From Gemmatimonadota bacterium (GTDB lineage: Bacteria; Gemmatimonadota; Gemmatimonadetes; Gemmatimonadales; Gemmatimonadaceae), in contig JAZKBK010000001.1 in the NCBI GenBank assembly GCA_040388625.1, forward strand, positions 496,001 to 560,000: a stretch of 64,000 nucleotides of DNA. The letters are read 5' to 3'. Position numbers and translations under genes: made by a program. Every line of letters starts with the position of its first letter. Positions within the stretch are counted from its first letter, which is position 1. Below are positions 61,192 through 64,000 of the stretch, piece after piece. The notes beneath the pieces were generated by a model, which was given only the letters and a program-made list of their open reading frames with translations, was not told where the DNA came from and searched no databases.

Positions 61192-62262
61192 TTATCCCGC
61201 CATCGTCGGGTAGTCGATGTATCCGTGCGGTCCGCCCGTGTAGAACGTTGCGCGATCCGGCTCGTTAAGTGGAGCGCCTCGCTTCACGCGCTCGACGAGA
61301 TCCGGATTCGCAAGGAACAGCCGCCCGAACGCCACGAGATCGGCGCAGTGGTTCTCCAGCGCACGCTCCGCGGTTTCCGGTGTGTAGCCGCTCGCAGTGA
61401 TCAGCGTCCCGCCGTACGATTCGCGCACGAGGGCTGTCGAACAGACCTGTCTCTCGTCCGGACCAGTCGTACCAACCGGTGCTTCGACGACGTGCACATA
61501 CGCAAGTCCGCGATCGTTAAGCACGGCTGCGACATGTGAAAACGTCTCCACCGGATCCGCGTCATGAATTCCGTTCGATCCGCCCGCGGGTGACACGCGC
61601 ACTCCCACACGCTCGCTCGGCCAGACCGAAGACACCGCGTCGAGTATCTCGAGTAGAAAGCGGGTACGATTGGCCGGACTGCCACCGTACTTATCCGTAC
61701 GTTGATTGGTTCCGGTCTGAAAGAACTGATCGATCAGATATCCGTTGGCGCCGTGCAGCTCGACGCCATCGAAGCCTGCCTCGCGCGCAACCTCGGCGCC
61801 GCGCCGAAATTCGGCCACAACGCCGGGCACGTCCTCCGATGCCAGCGCGCGCGGCGTTTCGAAGTCCCTCATTCCGTCGGGTGTGTATGCCTTGCCGGCG
61901 GGTGGAATCGCGGAGGGGGCGACTGGTTGCTGTCCGTGGTAATACGCATGCGACACGCGCCCGACGTGCCAGAGCTGCGCGAAGATCCTGCCGCCAGCGT
62001 GATGCACTGCGTCCGTCACGATTCGCCACCCATCCCGCTGCGCGTCGGTGTAGATGCCCGGCGTGTCCTGATAACCCTGTCCGAGCGCACTGACCTGCGT
62101 CCCTTCGGTGATGATCAGGCCCGCGGTCGCGCGTTGCGTATAGTACTGCGCCATCAGCGCGTTGGGGATCCCACCCGGCGCGCGATTACGCGTGAGTGGA
62201 CACATCACCATGCGGTTCGACATCGTGATGGGCCCGAGATGATATGGTTCGAGAAGAAGCAT
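61192..62262 (-). CDS. nemA: Old Yellow Enzyme-family alkene reductase
   Basis: 356 aa FMN flavoprotein reducing activated C=C bonds, nitro compounds or quinones with NAD(P)H. Visible: YHLGPITMSNRMVMCPLTRNRA, FAQLWHVGRVSH, the His-Asn pair in GVELHGANGYLIDQFFQTGTNQRTDKYGGS, and VAFGRLFLANPDLVERVK. Same strand as and 19 bases after the FNT transporter gene, so likely cotranscribed with it. A detoxification role is inferred from the family. Confidence 0.92.
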   Translation of the reverse strand: MLLLEPYHLGPITMSNRMVMCPLTRNRAPGGIPNALMAQYYTQRATAGLIITEGTQVSALGQGYQDTPGIYTDAQRDGWRIVTDAVHHAGGRIFAQLWHVGRVSHAYYHGQQPVAPSAIPPAGKAYTPDGMRDFETPRALASEDVPGVVAEFRRGAEVAREAGFDGVELHGANGYLIDQFFQTGTNQRTDKYGGSPANRTRFLLEILDAVSSVWPSERVGVRVSPAGGSNGIHDADPVETFSHVAAVLNDRGLAYVHVVEAPVGTTGPDERQVCSTALVRESYGGTLITASGYTPETAERALENHCADLVAFGRLFLANPDLVERVKRGAPLNEPDRATFYTGGPHGYIDYPTMAG

Positions 62263-62281
62263 CGGTGATTTCCTGTGATTG

Positions 62282-63151
62282 TTACTGTGCGTCGGACGTT
62301 ACCTGTCCGTGATTCAACATCGCAACGAGCACGACGCCGCCAATGACGTTCCCGATTATTGCCGGAACGAGAAAGCCGCCGAGCATCGCGCTCCAGCTGG
62401 CCGCACCGATCAATGCAAGGTAGAATGCCTCGACCGCACCTGCAATCGAGTGACGAAACCCGAACGCCGCAATCGGAGCGGTCGTTATCCAGATGTAAAG
62501 CACCTGCGTTCCGGTCGCACGCGTCGACGATACCAGCCACGCCATGAGCGCGATGAGCCAGCCGCCGAATATCGCGCGGTATATGACCAGAGCGAAGCCG
62601 CCGTTGGTACCGTACTTCGCCACATCGAGCAGTGCGCGCTGCATCGGGTCGTCCAACAGTGGTGTTCTGGCGGCGAGCGTGGCGAATATCGCTGCGCCAA
62701 TGAGATTGCCAACCAGTACGATCACCCACAACCGCAGCAAGCGCCCAAACGTCCTTCTGTCGCGTCGTTGCAGAAAGGGTATGACCGGCTCGAGCGTGTT
62801 CTCGGTGAATAGCTGATTGCGTGCCTGCACGACGAAGATGAACCCGAGCGGATATCCCACAGCGATCGCAGCGGGTGCATACGCCGCCGGAACCCAGAGC
62901 GTGAGGTATGCTGCTGCGAGAAAGCTGAAGCCGATTGTAAGGCCGGCCGCCAGTGCCGACCATCCCAGGTCGCGCGCAGGTCGCCGCATTTCCTCCTCCG
63001 CGACAACGCGAACGTTCTCGTGGATTTCCGCCGCGGAGAGGCGAGTGCCGGTCGCCGGAGTCGTGGTGTCGAGGGGCTGCTGCGGCGCGTGAGTCTGCGC
63101 CGCTTCGTCATCCTCCGACGGCTCGGATTTTGGCTCCGGCGTGGCGCTCAC
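62282..63151 (-). CDS. formate/nitrite transporter (FNT, FocA/NirC/YfdC) family protein
   Basis: 289 aa. A hydrophilic ~65-residue N-terminal arm precedes six membrane helices (LGWSALAAGLTIGFSFLAAAYL; AIAVGYPLGFIFVVQARNQLFTENTLEPVIPF; LWVIVLVGNLIGAAIFAT; GWLIALMAWLVSS; GNVIGGVVLVAML). NQLFTENT is the FNT signature. The long N-terminal arm resembles E. coli YfdC. Substrate (formate, nitrite or other anion) unknown. The GTG start overlaps the ferritin-like gene stop by one base (TAGTG). Confidence 0.87.
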   Translation of the reverse strand: MSATPEPKSEPSEDDEAAQTHAPQQPLDTTTPATGTRLSAAEIHENVRVVAEEEMRRPARDLGWSALAAGLTIGFSFLAAAYLTLWVPAAYAPAAIAVGYPLGFIFVVQARNQLFTENTLEPVIPFLQRRDRRTFGRLLRLWVIVLVGNLIGAAIFATLAARTPLLDDPMQRALLDVAKYGTNGGFALVIYRAIFGGWLIALMAWLVSSTRATGTQVLYIWITTAPIAAFGFRHSIAGAVEAFYLALIGAASWSAMLGGFLVPAIIGNVIGGVVLVAMLNHGQVTSDAQ

Positions 63152-63672
63152 TACTTACTGCCGCGTTTTGCTGCGGAGGTACCCTTTCTCTCCTGCTCGT
63201 TCGGCACGACGCCGAGCGCGGTGGCGAGATCGATCTGGTGATCCTGTTCCTGCTTCACGATCTCACGCAATATCTCGCCCAGCGCATATTCGCCGAGGGC
63301 ATCCGCCTGCCTGATTCGTTCGCGGTAATTGCGAATTGTGTCATCTTCAGCCTGAAGATCCAGGCGCAGCATTCCCTCGTTGTCTTCTGACACTTCGATC
63401 GGTTTGGGCTCGTGTACCGGGTACGCGCCGAAATAATCCAGCTGCCGTGCGATCGCCAGCGCGTGATCGAGCTCCTGATGTGCGTGCTCAGTGAGCTGAT
63501 CCGCGATGTTCATGAACCGCGCCGAGTCGAGTTTCTGACTGAAGATCACGTACTGGATGATCGCCTTGTACTCGCGGGCGATGTCGTCCTGCAGCCCCTG
63601 GATCAGCTGCTCTCTGGTTACCTGCGTCGGCTGCGCGCTGGACGCAGTTGCGCTTGCTCTTTTTGTCGCCAT
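63151..63672 (-). CDS. ferritin-like domain protein
   Basis: 173 aa. A four-helix bundle with di-iron ligands: E in REYKAIIQYV, ExxH in TEHAHQELDHA, and E with ExxxQ/H in LREIVKQEQDH. The N-terminal 15 residues are Ser/Thr/Ala-rich, the C-terminus basic. It is of the DUF892/bacterioferritin-like, stress-type ferritin group. Translationally coupled to the FNT transporter gene. Its 5' region contains 9-bp repeats. Confidence 0.8.
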   Translation of the reverse strand: MATKRASATASSAQPTQVTREQLIQGLQDDIAREYKAIIQYVIFSQKLDSARFMNIADQLTEHAHQELDHALAIARQLDYFGAYPVHEPKPIEVSEDNEGMLRLDLQAEDDTIRNYRERIRQADALGEYALGEILREIVKQEQDHQIDLATALGVVPNEQERKGTSAAKRGSK

Positions 63673-63684
63673 TTTGGAATTACG

Positions 63685-63720
63685 TTGGAGTGAGTTGGAT
63701 GAGTTGGGTGAGCTGGATTA
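63685..63720. repeat. four degenerate 9-bp repeats upstream of the ferritin-like gene
   Basis: Units near TTGGATGAG at 63685-63694 (10 bases), 63695-63703, 63704-63712 and 63713-63720, starting 13 bases upstream of the ferritin-like ATG (63672). On the mRNA they read CTCATCCAA. They could affect translation or arise by slippage. Confidence 0.45.
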
Positions 63721-63814
63721 CTGATCAGTGGATGAAGCAGGAATCCTGCCGGCAGCGAGCCCGGAGCGGACAGGGAAGGCAGGCCGCGCCATACTTGTGC
63801 ACTGGAGCAGTGTG

Positions 63815-64000
63815 ATGGTAGCCACCAAGCGGGCGTACGAACCCGCGGTCGAGGCGGACGGTTATCGCGTCCTGGTCGACCGCCTCTGGCCGCGCGGAGT
63901 GTCAAAGAGCGCGGCGCGGATCGACGCGTGGGAAAAGGAGATCGCTCCATCGAAGGAGCTACGGGAGTGGTACGGACACGAACCGGCGAAATGGCCGGAA
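63815..64000 (+). CDS. DUF488 family protein, 3'-truncated by window edge
   Basis: At least 62 aa, open to the window end. The sequence (YEPAVEADGYRVLVDRLWPRGVSKSAARIDAWEKEIAPS... REWYGHEPAKWPE) is the N-terminal half of the YeaO-type DUF488 family, a stress-associated small protein of unknown activity. ATG 63815 is used; GTG 63812 is one codon earlier. It is divergent from the ferritin-like gene across 142 bases. Confidence 0.85.
   Translation, partial: MVATKRAYEPAVEADGYRVLVDRLWPRGVSKSAARIDAWEKEIAPSKELREWYGHEPAKWPE

Overview
The window is GC-rich, densely packed bacterial DNA. Gene families and order (pcrA-gatCAB; rpsA followed by a split acyl-CoA carboxylase; rplM-rpsI-rpsB-tsf-pyrH-frr-cdsA-dxr-rseP-rpsO-pnp; ald-mreBCD-mrdA-rodA; FadL and TonB-plug outer-membrane proteins; a fused E1 dehydrogenase) point to a Gram-negative, non-proteobacterial chemoheterotroph. 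Gemmatimonadota is my best guess; this rests on family knowledge and no database search was run. GTG and TTG starts and 1- or 4-base stop/start overlaps are very common.

Layout. 1-5.1 kb: 3' part of pcrA, then gatC-gatA-gatB. 5.1-7.0 kb (minus): a DUF948/YtxH pair and a zinc phospholipase C-like exported protein. 7.1-15.8 kb: murA (with Asp at the fosfomycin-target Cys position), pgeF, rpsA, then the acyl-CoA carboxylase genes with a TrmA/RlmD-type RNA methyltransferase inserted between the biotin carboxylase and the biotin carrier. 15.8-19.4 kb (minus): FadL, an SGNH-type lipoprotein and a stand-alone TonB-plug protein. 19.5-30.8 kb: translation, nucleotide, lipid and isoprenoid genes with an RsbRD-N histidine kinase, ending in rpsO-pnp. 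30.8-39 kb: M16 peptidase, ald and the rod-shape operon. 39.05-39.72 kb: a compact RAYT/REP element with 43-bp perfect inverted ends. 39.9-42.4 kb (minus): fused 2-oxoacid dehydrogenase E1. 42.6-50.2 kb: a DUF512 radical SAM-like protein, der, plsY, gpsA, MerR regulator, glycosyltransferase, surE, pcm and an acidic unknown protein.

From about 50.2 kb the character changes to accessory content: a Uma2 remnant, tRNA-Arg(CCU), a Tudor-like small protein, an outer-membrane barrel, an unknown protein, then a redox and carbohydrate block: MerA-like flavoprotein, glucoamylase-family protein, cytochrome b561-molybdopterin fusion, transketolase, ferredoxin-reductase-like flavoprotein, DUF4142 lipoprotein, Old Yellow Enzyme, FNT transporter with ferritin-like protein, and the start of a DUF488 gene cut by the window end.

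The most notable non-coding structures are the RAYT/REP element, a second GTAG/GTAA REP-like pair between rpsI and rpsB, a long hairpin between rpsO and pnp, and short tandem duplications at the mreC/mreD and plsY/gpsA junctions, the first creating a 13-codon reading frame coupled at both ends. No CRISPR array, prophage, rRNA operon or classical insertion sequence was seen.
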